Assembly (NCBI RefSeq): GCF_030816935.1
Contig: NZ_JAUSYO010000001.1
Location: 992,001-1,056,000 of the forward strand
Direction: 5' to 3'
Origin: Arthrobacter sp. B3I9
GTDB lineage: Bacteria; Actinomycetota; Actinomycetes; Actinomycetales; Micrococcaceae
Length of the DNA: 64,000 nucleotides
Positions 27,128 through 36,255 of this stretch are shown one piece after another. Made by a program: the position numbers and the translations under genes. Position 1 is the stretch's first letter, and every line of letters begins with the position of its first letter. Under the pieces are notes generated by a model. It did not search any database. It was given only the letters and a program-made list of their open reading frames with translations, and was not told the origin of the DNA.

Positions 27128-27469
27128 ATGGCACAGTACCTGCTCAGCGTTTACCAGCCTGTTGGCCCGGCGCCGGAACCGGAGGTCCTAGAACCCATCA
27201 TGAAGGACCTCGAGAACGTCAACCGAGACATGAAGGCCGCCGGTGTGTGGGTGTTCGCGGCGGGGCTGCACCCCACCGACACCGCCACCGTCGTCCGGCA
27301 GCAGGGTTCTGAAGTGCTCGTCACGGACGGTCCCTTTGTGGAGGGGAAGGAGCACCTCGGCGGGTTCACCGTCATTGACGCAGCGGATCTTGATGTGGCG
27401 CTTGGCTGGGCCGGAAAACTGGCCCGCGCAACCACCCTGCCCATCGAAGTGCGGCCTATCCAGCACTAG
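27128..27469 (+). CDS. YCII-related DGPF-domain protein
   Basis: 113 residues. YCII/DGPF fold with the signature DGPFVEGKEHLGGF, an upstream AAGVWVFAAGLHP and the end ATTLPIEVRPI. Strong ribosome site AAGGAGG. Proteins of this family are genetic partners of ECF42 sigma factors, exactly as here with the sigma gene 27 bases downstream; biochemical role unknown. Confidence 0.92.
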   Translation: MAQYLLSVYQPVGPAPEPEVLEPIMKDLENVNRDMKAAGVWVFAAGLHPTDTATVVRQQGSEVLVTDGPFVEGKEHLGGFTVIDAADLDVALGWAGKLARATTLPIEVRPIQH

Positions 27470-27496
27470 GAACTCGGCCAGCACAGGAATCAGGCC

Positions 27497-28801
27497 ATGT
27501 CCCAGGACGAGCCCGGCGCGGAGATAGCGCGGATCTTCCGGCAGGAGTACGGACGTGCCGTGGCGGTCCTCACCCGGGCTTTCGGGAGTATCGACCTCGC
27601 CGAAGAAGCAGTCCAGGACGCTTTCACCGCCGCGCTGGAGCATTGGCCTGCCGGGGGTCCGCCCGCCAGTCCCGCCGGCTGGATCATCACCACGGCCCGG
27701 AACCGCGCCATCGACCGGTTGCGGCGGGAAGCCAGCAGGGACGACCGGCAGGCCAGGGCAGCCCTGCTGCAGGCAGCGCGGACGGGCCCGTCAAACGCAG
27801 CTTTCCCCGGAATCGGGACATCGGGCAGTGAGGCGGAGGAGGAAGCAGTGTCCGATGACAGGCTGCGGCTCATCTTCACCTGCTGCCACCCGGCGCTCAA
27901 CAAGGCAGCCCGGGTGGCCCTGACGCTGCGCCTGTTGGGCGGGCTGGGCACGGCGGAGATCGCCCGTGCCTTCCTGGTTCCGGAGGCCACCATGGCCCAG
28001 CGGCTGGTCCGGGCCAAGGCAAAAATCCGGAACGCCAACATTCCCTACCGCGTCCCGCAGGGAGCCGAGTTGCCGGGCCGGCTGCGGTCGGTGCTCGCCG
28101 TCGTGTATCTCTTCTTCAACGAAGGCTACAGTCCGAGCTCCGGCCCCGGACCGGTCCGCCCGGACCTTTGCGCCGAAGCGGTTCGGCTGGGCCGGCTGCT
28201 CGCGTCCCTCATGCCGGATGAAGCGGAGGCAAAGGGCCTGCTGGCCCTGATGCTGCTCAGTGAATCCCGGCGCGGTGCTCGGTTGGATCCCGACCGGCGC
28301 GACGACGACGGCGGGCTGGTCCTGCTGGCGGATCAAGACCGGCGGTTGTGGAACAGGCAGCTCATCGCCGAAGGCCAGGAGCTGGTACGTCAGTGCCTGC
28401 GCCGCAACCAGCCCGGACCGTACCAGCTGCAGGCCGCCATCAACGCCGTGCACAGCGACGCACCCGACGCTGCATCGACCGACTGGGGACAGATCCTCAG
28501 CCTCTACGATCAGCTGCTCGCCGTCGCTCCCGGCCCCGTTCCAGCGCTCAACCGGGCCGTGGCCGTCGCCGAACTCTACGGGCCGCACGAGGCGTTGCTG
28601 CAGCTCGAGGGCCTGGGCCTGGACAACTTCTACCTTTTCCACGCCGTCCGTGCCGACTTCCTCAGGCGGCTGAACCGCTTCGGCGACGCCGCCGCGGCCT
28701 ATCGTTCTGCCCTGCAGCTGGCGGGAAACGACGCGGACAAAACCTTCCTGGCAGCCCGGCTGCGGGGTCTGGGGATATCCCAGCCGCGGTGGAACGAGTA
28801 A
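27497..28801 (+). CDS. ECF-type RNA polymerase sigma factor, ECF42 group
   Basis: 434 residues. Sigma-2 in residues about 10-75 (YGRAVAVLTRAFGSIDLAEEAVQDAF), sigma-4 about 115-175 (RLIFTCCHPALN, LRLLGGLGTAEIARAFLVPEATMAQRL), then a long C-terminal DUF6596/TPR-like extension (AVVYLFFNEGY, LNRAVAVAELYGP). This extension marks ECF42, where it is needed for activity, and no anti-sigma factor is expected or seen. Operon with the DGPF gene. The inducing signal is unknown. Confidence 0.93.
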   Translation: MSQDEPGAEIARIFRQEYGRAVAVLTRAFGSIDLAEEAVQDAFTAALEHWPAGGPPASPAGWIITTARNRAIDRLRREASRDDRQARAALLQAARTGPSNAAFPGIGTSGSEAEEEAVSDDRLRLIFTCCHPALNKAARVALTLRLLGGLGTAEIARAFLVPEATMAQRLVRAKAKIRNANIPYRVPQGAELPGRLRSVLAVVYLFFNEGYSPSSGPGPVRPDLCAEAVRLGRLLASLMPDEAEAKGLLALMLLSESRRGARLDPDRRDDDGGLVLLADQDRRLWNRQLIAEGQELVRQCLRRNQPGPYQLQAAINAVHSDAPDAASTDWGQILSLYDQLLAVAPGPVPALNRAVAVAELYGPHEALLQLEGLGLDNFYLFHAVRADFLRRLNRFGDAAAAYRSALQLAGNDADKTFLAARLRGLGISQPRWNE

Positions 28802-29062
28802 CGCCGCCAGCAACCCCACGCCTAGGCAGCACCCGCTCCTGAACAGCACCCGCGCCTTAAACGGCGAAGGCACCGGCGGGCCGCTGCGGGAAAAATGGGG
28901 GAAACCCTTGCAGACCACCGGTGCCAGGCAACCATCCGCATGGTTGCGGTATCACTCGCACCCTCAATGAGGTACTCACCAAGGTAGTGCCGCAATTTGT
29001 GAGAAGGCTGCGCCGTTGGTGTGAGCTGGCTGGGAATCATGGCGGACTGCAATGATGGGGAC
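28802..29062. promoter_or_regulatory. Intergenic region with an 8-bp perfect dyad before proC
   Basis: 261 bases without a gene. GCAACCAT-CCGC-ATGGTTGC at 28928-28947 is a perfect inverted repeat with a four-base loop; it could be a hairpin or an operator. The first 60 bases carry short repeats of CAGCACCCGC. No U-run terminator is seen after the sigma gene. Confidence 0.4.
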
Positions 29063-29896
29063 ATGAGCAACCGAATCGCTTTCCTGGGCTGTGGGTCAAT
29101 GAACGAGGCAATCATGGGCGGCCTGATCGCCGGCGGAACCGACCCGGCGGACATCGTCGCCACCGTCCGCCGTGCCGAACGCGCCGCGGAGTTGGCTGAA
29201 CGGCACCCCGGCATCACGGCAATCGCCGGCGAAGAGGAACCGGACAACAATAAGCAGGCGGCCACCGGATCCCGGGTCGTGATCCTGGGCGTCAAGCCGG
29301 TGGGCATTGCGGACCTCGCCCGGGAGGTCGGTGACTCGCTCGCACCGGATGCGATCGTGATCAGCGTCGCCGCGGCGGTGTCCCTGGAGCAGCTGGAAGC
29401 GGCCTTGCCCGCGGGCCAGCCCGTCATCCGCACCATGCCCAACACCCCGGCGAAGCTGGGGCGGGGTGTCGTCTCGGTGTCACCTGGAACCCACTGCACC
29501 GCCGCGCAGCTCCAGCTCGCCAAGGACCTCCTGGCTGCCGCCGGCACCGTCGTCGAGGTTCCCGAGGACCAGGTCGACGCCTTGTCTGCCGTCAGCGGCT
29601 CCGGGCCTGCTTATGCTTTCTACCTCGCGGAAGCCATGGCGGCGGCCGGCGTTGAGCTGGGACTGGACCCGGAACTGTCACTGCTGATCGCCCGCGAAAC
29701 CGTCGCCGGGGCCGGCCTCATGCTGGCCGAGCCCGGCGCGGATCCGACGGCGCTCCGGAAAGCCGTCACCAGCCCGAACGGCACCACGGAACGGGCCATC
29801 GCCACCTTCGACGAGCGCGGCCTGTCCGCCATCGTTGCCGACGGCGCCCGGGCCGCCGCCGAGCGCGCCGCGGAGATCACCAGGCAGCTGGCTTAG
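29063..29896 (+). CDS. proC: Pyrroline-5-carboxylate reductase
   Basis: Last step of proline synthesis, reducing P5C with NAD(P)H; 277 residues. Rossmann start RIAFLGCGSMNEAIMGGLI, then VILGVKPVGI, IRTMPNTPAKLGRGV and VSGSGPAYAFYLAEAM, with the C-terminal helical dimer domain. SPNGTTE replaces the common SPGGTT. ATG chosen at the Rossmann start; an upstream frame from 29021 is not needed. Confidence 0.95.
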   Translation: MSNRIAFLGCGSMNEAIMGGLIAGGTDPADIVATVRRAERAAELAERHPGITAIAGEEEPDNNKQAATGSRVVILGVKPVGIADLAREVGDSLAPDAIVISVAAAVSLEQLEAALPAGQPVIRTMPNTPAKLGRGVVSVSPGTHCTAAQLQLAKDLLAAAGTVVEVPEDQVDALSAVSGSGPAYAFYLAEAMAAAGVELGLDPELSLLIARETVAGAGLMLAEPGADPTALRKAVTSPNGTTERAIATFDERGLSAIVADGARAAAERAAEITRQLA

Positions 29897-29951
29897 CGGG
29901 ACTGCGGGCCCGGCCCATGACGCAGAGCGGACCGGGTGGCAGGATAGGCGC

Positions 29952-30536
29952 ATGGAACTACACATCACAGGGGATCCGGCGGCGGACAGACTCCTCAGCG
30001 ACGACGCGTTTGCCCTGCTCACCGGCATGCTGCTGGACCAGCAGGTGACCATGGAGTCAGCCTTTGCCGGTCCCGAAAAGATCCGGACGCGCATCGGGTC
30101 CATGGAGCCGGCGGCGATCGCCGCATACGATCCGCAGGAGTTCGTCGACGTGTTCAAGGAGCGGCCCGCCGTCCACCGGTTCCCCGGATCAATGGCGGCC
30201 CGTGTCCAGACCCTTGCTGAGACGGTACGCAACGACTGGAACGGCGACGCCACTGCCATCTGGACGCAAGGCGGCCCCGACGGGCAGGAGGTGTTGCGCC
30301 GGCTCAAGGCGCTGCCGGGATTCGGCGAACAAAAGGCGAAGATCTTCCTGGCCCTCCTGGGAAAGCAGTGTGGCCTCCAGGCTGAAGGCTGGCGCGAGGC
30401 CGCCGGCCACTATGGCGAGGACAACGCCTTCTTGTCGGTCGCTGACATTGTTGATCCGGAGTCCCTGGCCAAGGTGCGGGCCAGCAAGCAGGCCGCCAAG
30501 GCCGCCGCAAAGGCTGCCAAGACCGCCGGACCTTGA
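29952..30536 (+). CDS. HhH-GPD family base-excision repair-like protein
   Basis: 194 residues. N-terminus ITGDPAADRLLSDDAFALLTGMLLDQQVTMESAF is the family start, and LKALPGFGEQKAKIFLALLGKQ is a helix-hairpin-helix with Lys at the site used by lyases of this fold. No catalytic Asp in the classic place is evident and there is no FeS cluster, so enzymatic activity is uncertain. Ends in a Lys/Ala helix. Common beside proC-type genes in Arthrobacter. Confidence 0.82.
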   Translation: MELHITGDPAADRLLSDDAFALLTGMLLDQQVTMESAFAGPEKIRTRIGSMEPAAIAAYDPQEFVDVFKERPAVHRFPGSMAARVQTLAETVRNDWNGDATAIWTQGGPDGQEVLRRLKALPGFGEQKAKIFLALLGKQCGLQAEGWREAAGHYGEDNAFLSVADIVDPESLAKVRASKQAAKAAAKAAKTAGP

Positions 30537-30596
30537 TCCTGCGGTAGCCAGGCCAGCGGCACTGGGAAAGACGCGTCCGACGGCGGAGGCGCCCGG

Positions 30597-30638
30597 TCCC
30601 GGGTCAGCAGTCCCGGGTCAGCAGTCCCGGGTCAGCAG
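30597..30638. repeat. Three tandem 14-bp units (TCCCGGGTCAGCAG)
   Basis: Three perfect 14-base copies, followed to about 30692 by GGGCCCC-rich short repeats (CATCGGGCCCC, CAGCCGGGCCCC). The block lies between the converging HhH and trkA genes and may help end both transcripts by structure. Confidence 0.85.
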
Positions 30639-30692
30639 GGCCGAGCCCCATCGGGCCCCAGCCGGGCCCCAGCCGAGCCCCATCGGGCCCCG

Positions 30693-31379
30693 TCAGGGCC
30701 GGGCGGCGAACCTTTCCAGCAAGTCCACGTGGCCCGACACGATGAGCATGTCCCGGGCAGAGACCTTCGTCTCCGGGCGGGCATAGGTGAAGTCCTCGCC
30801 CGGGGATTTGACGCCCACGATCGTCACACCGTATTTGGAGCGGACCTTGGACTCCTCAAGGGTGAAGCCGACGGTTTCGCGCGGTGGGTACATCTTCACG
30901 ATCGCGAAGTCGTCGTCGAACTCGATGAAGTCGAGCATCCGGCCGGAGACAAGGTGCGCCGCGCGGACGCCGGCGTCGGCTTCCGGATAGATGACATGGT
31001 GGGCGCCGATGCGGGTCAGGATCTTGCCGTGCGAGGGGGTGATCGCCTTGACCCAGAGGTGTTGGATGCCGAGGTCCACGAGGTTGACCGTGATCAGCAC
31101 GGAGGACTCGATCGACGTGCCCACTCCCACCACAGCGGAGCTGAACTCCTGCGCGCCGAGCTGCCGGAGGGCGTCGATGTTGGTTGCGTCGGCCTCGACG
31201 ACGTGCGTCAGGACGCTGGCCCATTTCTGCACCAGGGTCCGGTCGCGTTCAATGGCGAGCACCTCACGGCCCTGCTTGACCAGCTGCTCGGCGGTGGATG
31301 AGCCGAAACGGCCCAGCCCGATCACCAGCACGGGGGCGTTGTGGGCGGGCCGGTCGACGGCGCCTGTTGAACTAGCCAA
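30693..31379 (-). CDS. Potassium uptake regulator, TrkA/KtrA family
   Basis: 228 residues. RCK domain with Rossmann motif VLVIGLGRFGSSTAEQL, an acidic end of the second strand (AIERD) and ADATNIDAL, then a TrkA-C domain (EFDDDFAIVKMYPP, TIVGVKSPGEDFTYA). It gates the membrane partner in response to nucleotides. Start assigned to TTG at 31379, which overlaps the channel gene stop by eight bases and has GGAAGAGAGA upstream; the frame extends further but has no better start. The channel partner is frameshifted. Confidence 0.88.
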   Translation of the reverse strand: MASSTGAVDRPAHNAPVLVIGLGRFGSSTAEQLVKQGREVLAIERDRTLVQKWASVLTHVVEADATNIDALRQLGAQEFSSAVVGVGTSIESSVLITVNLVDLGIQHLWVKAITPSHGKILTRIGAHHVIYPEADAGVRAAHLVSGRMLDFIEFDDDFAIVKMYPPRETVGFTLEESKVRSKYGVTIVGVKSPGEDFTYARPETKVSARDMLIVSGHVDLLERFAARP

Positions 31380-32806
31380 TGATGGGTCTCTCTTCCGGGT
31401 AGTGGTACAGCTGGCTGCGCTGGCGCAGGGCCAGCGCGGCGGCAAGGGTGACGGTTCCGACGCGCCCGGCAAACATCAGGGCGCTGAGGACATAGACGCC
31501 CGACGGCGGCAGTTCGGCGCTGAGGTTGGTGCTCAGGCCCACCGTGGCGAAGGCGGAGATGGTTTCAAACAGGACCCGGTCCAGGGACGCGCCGCTGATC
31601 TCAAGTAGCAGCAGCGCCGACACGGCCACCAGGGTTGCGCCGGCGACGATCACCGAGATGGCCACCCGCATGGTGCCCGCCGGAATGGTGCGGCCGTAAA
31701 TCTTCACGTCCGAGTCTCCCCGGGCCTCGGCGACGATCGCCAGGAACATGACTGCGATGGTGGTGACCTTGATGCCGCCGGCCGTCGAGGCCGAGCCGCC
31801 GCCGGCGAACATCAGGGCATCCGTCAGCAGCATGGTGGTCGAATCCATCTGGTTCTGGTCCACCAGGTTGAAGCCTCCGGACCGGGTCATCACGGAGGCG
31901 AAGAGCGAATGGATGACCTTGTCCGAGTCGCTCATGCCGCCGATGGTCCGCGAGTTTTCCCACTCCATCAGCCCCCACAGCACGGTGCCCCGCCAACAGG
32001 AGGATGAAGGACACCTGGATGGTCAGCTTGGTGTGCAGGTTCCATTTCTTCCAGTTCAGTCCGTTCTGCTGCAGCACCATGACCACGGGGAAGCCCAGGC
32101 TGCCGAGGAAGACGCCCAGCATCAGCGGCACCAGGATCCACAGATCGGTCTCATAGGGGACGATGCCGTCCGAATGGGGCGTGAAACCGGCGTTGTTGAA
32201 AGCGGAGATGGAGTAGAACACGCCGTGCCAGACTGACTGGCCGAAACTTTCGCCCAGAGCGAGGAAACGCGGGATCATCGCCAGGGCGAGGGCTCCTTCG
32301 ATCACCACGGAGGTGACGATCACGATCCTCAGCAGCGTGCCCACCTCGCCCAGCCGGCCGGCGTTCATGGCCTCCTGCGCAATCAACTTGCCGCGGACGC
32401 CCAGTCTCTTGCTGACCATGAGCGCCAACAGGGACGCCAGCGTCAGGGTGCCCAGGCCGCCGACGAAGACGCCGATCAGGATGACGAGCTGCCCGAAGAA
32501 GGACCAGTGCGCGGCGGTGGAGACCACCGTCAGGCCTGTGACGCAGACGGCGGACACGGCCGTGAACAGCGCCTGGTGCACGGGCGTGACGGTTCCGGAG
32601 GCCGAGGACAGCGGCAACGACAGCAGGGCCGTGAAGACCAGGATCACCACGGCGAAGGTGGTGAGTGCAAGGCGCGCGGGCGAGCTGTTGGCAATGCTGT
32701 CGATGAAGTCGCGCAGCCGCGTGAAGATCCACAGGCCCTCCCGCTCGGGGGGAGGCCCGGGATGCCAGCTGACCGGGCTCGTGGACCTCGACTGGCTTTG
32801 CGTCAT
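31372..32806 (-). pseudogene. TrkH/KtrB-family potassium transporter, frameshifted
   Basis: The channel subunit of a Ktr-type K+ system, split over two frames. From ATG 32806 the frame holds pore loops 1 and 2 (VCVTGLTVV; FNNAGFTPHSDG). After LLLAG it runs off into unrelated sequence, ending at 31601. Loops 3 and 4 (VMTRSGGFN; FATVGLSTN) continue in another frame to 31372. The change falls in a C-run at 31988-31991 (GGGG on the coding strand), where one base too many restores the family reading LLLAG-x-VLWGLMEW. Either a true loss of function or an assembly/sequencing error; the coupled trkA gene is intact. Confidence 0.88.
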
Positions 32807-32909
32807 GTGTGGCGTGTCCTCGGTTGAATCTTCTTCCTTCAGTAGTAAACCACTAAAGTCCGCGCAGTGACGGGGGAGCAGGCGGCCCGGCTCGGGTAGC
32901 CTGTGATTG

Positions 32910-34121
32910 ATGACATACCTGCCCGGACTCGCGCGGACCGCATTGCCGACGACGGTGGTGTGGCACCCGGACATGACTGCCTACAATTTCGGGTACGGCC
33001 ACCCGATGGCTCCGGAGCGGATGGAGCTCACGGCCCGGCTGGCCGGCAGCCTCGGCCTGCTGGACCTGGAGCACGTCAGCGTCGCGGCCCCCGAGGTGGC
33101 ATCCGACAACGAACTCCACACCGTGCACAGTCCCGAATTCGTGGCCGCCGTCCGCCGGGTGAGTGCGGACCCGGGCACCTCCGATGTGGAGCGCGGACTC
33201 GGCACCGAGGACGATCCCGCTTTCGCCGGCATGCACGAGGCCAGCGCCCGGCTCGCCGGCGGCTCGCTGCTCGCCGCCGCCGCAATCCTCGACGGCAGCG
33301 CCGTCCGGGCGGTGAACTTCGGCGGCGGGATGCACCACGCCTCCCGCGAGCGCGCGAGCGGCTTCTGCATCTACAACGACGCCGCCCTGGCGGTCCAGCG
33401 CCTGCTCGACGGCGGCGTGCAGCGGGTCGCGTACATCGACGTCGACGCCCACCACGGCGACGGCACCCAAAGCATCTTCTGGGATGATCCGCGCGTCCTG
33501 ACCATCTCGCTGCATGAGTCCGGACTGACCCTTTTCCCGGGCACCGGCTTCGCCAATGAGATCGGCGGACCGAAGGCCGAGGGCAGCGCCGTGAATGTCG
33601 CGCTTCCGACCGGCACCCGCGATGCCGGCTGGCTGCGGGCCTTCCACGCGGTGGTGCCGCAACTGGTGGGAGCCTTTGAGCCGGAGGTGATTGTCAGCCA
33701 GCATGGTTGCGATTCGCACCGGCTGGATCCGCTGACCCACCTGAACATCAGCGTGGACGGCCAGCGGGAAGTTGCCACGGCGATCGGCAACCTCGCCGCC
33801 CGCTATTGCGGTGACCGCTGGATCTCCACCGGCGGCGGCGGCTACAACGTCATAAGCGTGGTGCCCCGCTCCTGGAGCCACCTGATCGCGATCGCGGCAG
33901 GACGCCCGGTCCCGCTCCGGACGCCGGTCCCGGAGGACTGGCGGCACTACGTCCAGGACAAGTACGGCGCCGAACCGCCCGCCATGATGGGGGACGACGT
34001 GGACCTGTGGTGGCGATCCTGGGAGGTAGGGTTCGACCCCAACGACGAAGTGGACCGCACTGTCATGGCCACCCGCAAGGAAGTGTTTCCGCTCTACGGC
34101 CTGGATCCCTGGTTCGACTGA
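32910..34121 (+). CDS. AcuC-like class I histone deacetylase family protein
   Basis: 403 residues. Zinc deacetylase signatures: GGGMHHASRERASGFCIYND (His pair), YIDVDAHHGDGTQ (metal ligands), HESG, HGCDSH and STGGGGYN. In Bacillus AcuC removes acetyl groups from acetyl-CoA synthetase; an acs gene lies at the window start, though far away. No ribosome site, but TAGCCT at 32897-32902 ends seven bases before ATG, so a leaderless message is probable. A TTG three bases earlier is also in frame. Confidence 0.93.
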   Translation: MTYLPGLARTALPTTVVWHPDMTAYNFGYGHPMAPERMELTARLAGSLGLLDLEHVSVAAPEVASDNELHTVHSPEFVAAVRRVSADPGTSDVERGLGTEDDPAFAGMHEASARLAGGSLLAAAAILDGSAVRAVNFGGGMHHASRERASGFCIYNDAALAVQRLLDGGVQRVAYIDVDAHHGDGTQSIFWDDPRVLTISLHESGLTLFPGTGFANEIGGPKAEGSAVNVALPTGTRDAGWLRAFHAVVPQLVGAFEPEVIVSQHGCDSHRLDPLTHLNISVDGQREVATAIGNLAARYCGDRWISTGGGGYNVISVVPRSWSHLIAIAAGRPVPLRTPVPEDWRHYVQDKYGAEPPAMMGDDVDLWWRSWEVGFDPNDEVDRTVMATRKEVFPLYGLDPWFD

Positions 34122-34217
34122 CGCAGCCGGAGCCTCGCCTGGATCGGCGGAGCCTGGCCGGGACGGGCCGGGAAATAGTGGATGCCATCCGGCGTATATG
34201 TCGCTAGTGTGGAGGAC

Positions 34218-34784
34218 ATGGTGACAGACGACGTATTTGCCGTCATTGCTGAGGCAACCCGGCGTGACATTCTGGTGGCCCTCCGCAAGGGGGACAAGGC
34301 AGTGGGGGAGCTGGTCCAGGAGCTCGAGGCAAGCCAGCCCACCATCTCCAAACATCTGAAAGTGCTCCGCGAAGCGGACCTCGTGAGCATGCGGGCCCAG
34401 GGCCAGAAACGCTACTACGCCCTGAACCCGAAGCCGCTCGCAGGCATCGCGAACTGGCTCCAGACGTTCGACGTCGGCACCCCGGCCCCGCCCGCGGCCC
34501 GCTTTCCGGACACGCTGCTTGAGCCCGCTGCAGATAACCTCGCCCTGGCCGGCGCCAGCCCTGCCGCTCCGCAGCCGGCCGCCGCGGCCGCCGCCGCGGC
34601 CGGACCCGCCGCTGCCCTGGCCGGCCGGAGCGCCAGCAGCCCGCTGAGTCCCGCCGTCGTTCTCCCCGTCGGTGCCCCTGGCGAGGACAGGATGCCGCAA
34701 CAGATCGGACGCACCGTCGGCCGTGCCGCCACGAAGGCCGCCGACCTGCTGGCCAACCTGCCGAAGTTCGGCCGCAGGAAGTAG
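34218..34784 (+). CDS. ArsR-family helix-turn-helix regulator with Ala/Pro-rich tail
   Basis: 188 residues. Winged helix DVFAVIAEATRRDILVAL, VGELVQELEASQPTISKHLKVL and LVSMRAQGQKRYYAL. No Cys/His metal site. Residue 95 onward is low-complexity Ala/Pro (including nine Ala in a row), ending in a basic segment (AADLLANLPKFGRRK) that resembles tails tethering to DNA. ATG with GGAGG and also TAGTGT at 34205-34210 seven bases ahead. Target unknown; converges on lldD. Confidence 0.88.
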   Translation: MVTDDVFAVIAEATRRDILVALRKGDKAVGELVQELEASQPTISKHLKVLREADLVSMRAQGQKRYYALNPKPLAGIANWLQTFDVGTPAPPAARFPDTLLEPAADNLALAGASPAAPQPAAAAAAAAGPAAALAGRSASSPLSPAVVLPVGAPGEDRMPQQIGRTVGRAATKAADLLANLPKFGRRK

Positions 34785-34794
34785 CCGGGGCGGA

Positions 34795-36135
34795 CTACTT
34801 CGTCAGCAGCCGCACGTGGTCCGGGTTCAGGTCCGAGAGCCGGCTGACGCCCAGCAGGGCCATGGTGCGGACCATGTCCGTCTCCAGGATCTCGAGGGCG
34901 CGGGCCACGCCGGCCTGGCCGCCGGCCATCAGCCCGTACAGGTATGCCCGGCCGATCAGCGTGAAGTCCGCGCCGAGGGCCAGCGCGGCGATGATATCCG
35001 CGCCGCTCATGATGCCCGTGTCCAGGATCACCGCCGCGTCGCTGTGATCGGCCTCGAGTGCCGCGTTCACGTCTGGCAGCAGGTGGAACGGAATCGGGGC
35101 GCGGTCCAGCTGGCGGCCGCCGTGGTTGGACAGGATGATCCCGTCCGCCCCGTGGTCCACCACCCTACGTGCGTCCTCGACGGTCTGGATCCCCTTGACC
35201 ACGAGCTTGCCCTTCCAGGTCTCCCGCAGCCAGTCGAGGTCGTCAAAGGTAAGGGTCGGGTCGAACATGGAGTTGATGAGCTCAGCCACGGTACCCGTGT
35301 AGCGCGAGAGGGATGCGAAGGTCAGTGGCTCGTGGGTGAGAAAATTGAACCACCAGGCCGGGCGGTAGGACGCGTCCACAACGGTCTTGAGCGTCAGCGC
35401 GGGCGGGATGGTCATGCCGTTCCGGACGTCGCGCAGCCTGGCCCCGGCGACGGCAGTGTCCACGGTGACCATGAGGGTGTCATTGCTGGCCCTGGCGGCC
35501 CGCTCGATGAGTTCGAGGGAACGGTTCCGGTCGGTCCAGAGGTAGAGCTGGAACCAGTTCCGGCCGTCCGGGGCTGCCGCGGCCACGTCCTCAATGGAGG
35601 CCGTGCCCATCGTGGAGAGGGTGTAGGGGATGCCGGCTTCCGCGGCGGCCCGGGAGCCCGCATATTCTCCCTCCGACTGCATCATCCGCGTAAAGCCGGT
35701 GGGTGCGATACCGACCGGAAGCCGCGACGGCTTCCCCAGGATCTCGGTACCGAGGTCCACCTTGGACACGTCACGCAAGATGCCCGGGCGGAATTCGATG
35801 TCCAGGAACGCCTGCCGTGCCCGCCGCAGGGTGATCTCGGCCTCGGCAGCGCCGTCGGTGTAGTCAAAGGGGGCCTGCGGTGTGCGGCGCTTGGCCATGT
35901 CCCGGAGGTCCCAGATGGTGCTGGCACGGCGGAGTTTGGCGGTCCGGCTGAACTCCGGCTTCTTGAACTGCATCAGTGGGGCAAGGTCCGAGTACTTCGG
36001 CACCCGGCGCCTCAGCGCGTCGGGAACGAGCGGCGCGCCGCTGGCGGGGCGTGGTGCAGCGGCTCCGCCGGCCGGTGTGGAGTCGGCCGGGGCGCTGGGC
36101 ACCTCGGGGTTGCCGGGCTTGATGGTGTGGGTCAT
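34795..36135 (-). CDS. lldD: FMN-dependent alpha-hydroxy acid (L-lactate) dehydrogenase
   Basis: 446 residues, membrane-associated flavoenzyme oxidising L-lactate to pyruvate and passing electrons to menaquinone. FMN/active-site motifs: [49 protein letters not shown], and [12 protein letters not shown] with the catalytic His. A long N-terminal Ala/Pro leader precedes the barrel. ATG has GGAGG. Divergent from a GntR/FadR regulator over a perfect operator, which supports the lactate assignment; another 2-hydroxy acid is possible. Confidence 0.9.
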   Translation of the reverse strand: MTHTIKPGNPEVPSAPADSTPAGGAAAPRPASGAPLVPDALRRRVPKYSDLAPLMQFKKPEFSRTAKLRRASTIWDLRDMAKRRTPQAPFDYTDGAAEAEITLRRARQAFLDIEFRPGILRDVSKVDLGTEILGKPSRLPVGIAPTGFTRMMQSEGEYAGSRAAAEAGIPYTLSTMGTASIEDVAAAAPDGRNWFQLYLWTDRNRSLELIERAARASNDTLMVTVDTAVAGARLRDVRNGMTIPPALTLKTVVDASYRPAWWFNFLTHEPLTFASLSRYTGTVAELINSMFDPTLTFDDLDWLRETWKGKLVVKGIQTVEDARRVVDHGADGIILSNHGGRQLDRAPIPFHLLPDVNAALEADHSDAAVILDTGIMSGADIIAALALGADFTLIGRAYLYGLMAGGQAGVARALEILETDMVRTMALLGVSRLSDLNPDHVRLLTK

Positions 36136-36197
36136 GGCTGCCTCCGGGCAAGGTCTCGTCTGTGCAGGTGTGCTCTGTACCCGGCGAAGCTCCACCG

Positions 36198-36240
36198 GAT
36201 GTGGTCCAACCACAGTCTAGGCCTGTGGTTGGACCACATC
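36198..36240. promoter_or_regulatory. Perfect 18-bp inverted repeat, LldR-type operator pair
   Basis: The 18-base arm at 36198-36215 is the exact reverse complement of 36223-36240, with a seven-base spacer. Each arm is itself a near-dyad with TGGTCCAACCA, fitting the TNGTNNNACNA core of FadR/LldR operators. Arm 2 ends four bases before the regulator's -10 (TACGAT, 36244-36249), so binding would repress both directions. Confidence 0.8.
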
Positions 36241-36255
36241 AAGTACGATGGGCCT

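Noticed and set aside
34672..36255. A long in-frame N-terminal extension of the FadR-type regulator
   Set aside because: It is antisense to lldD and includes the operator; the leaderless ATG at 36256 fits the family start.
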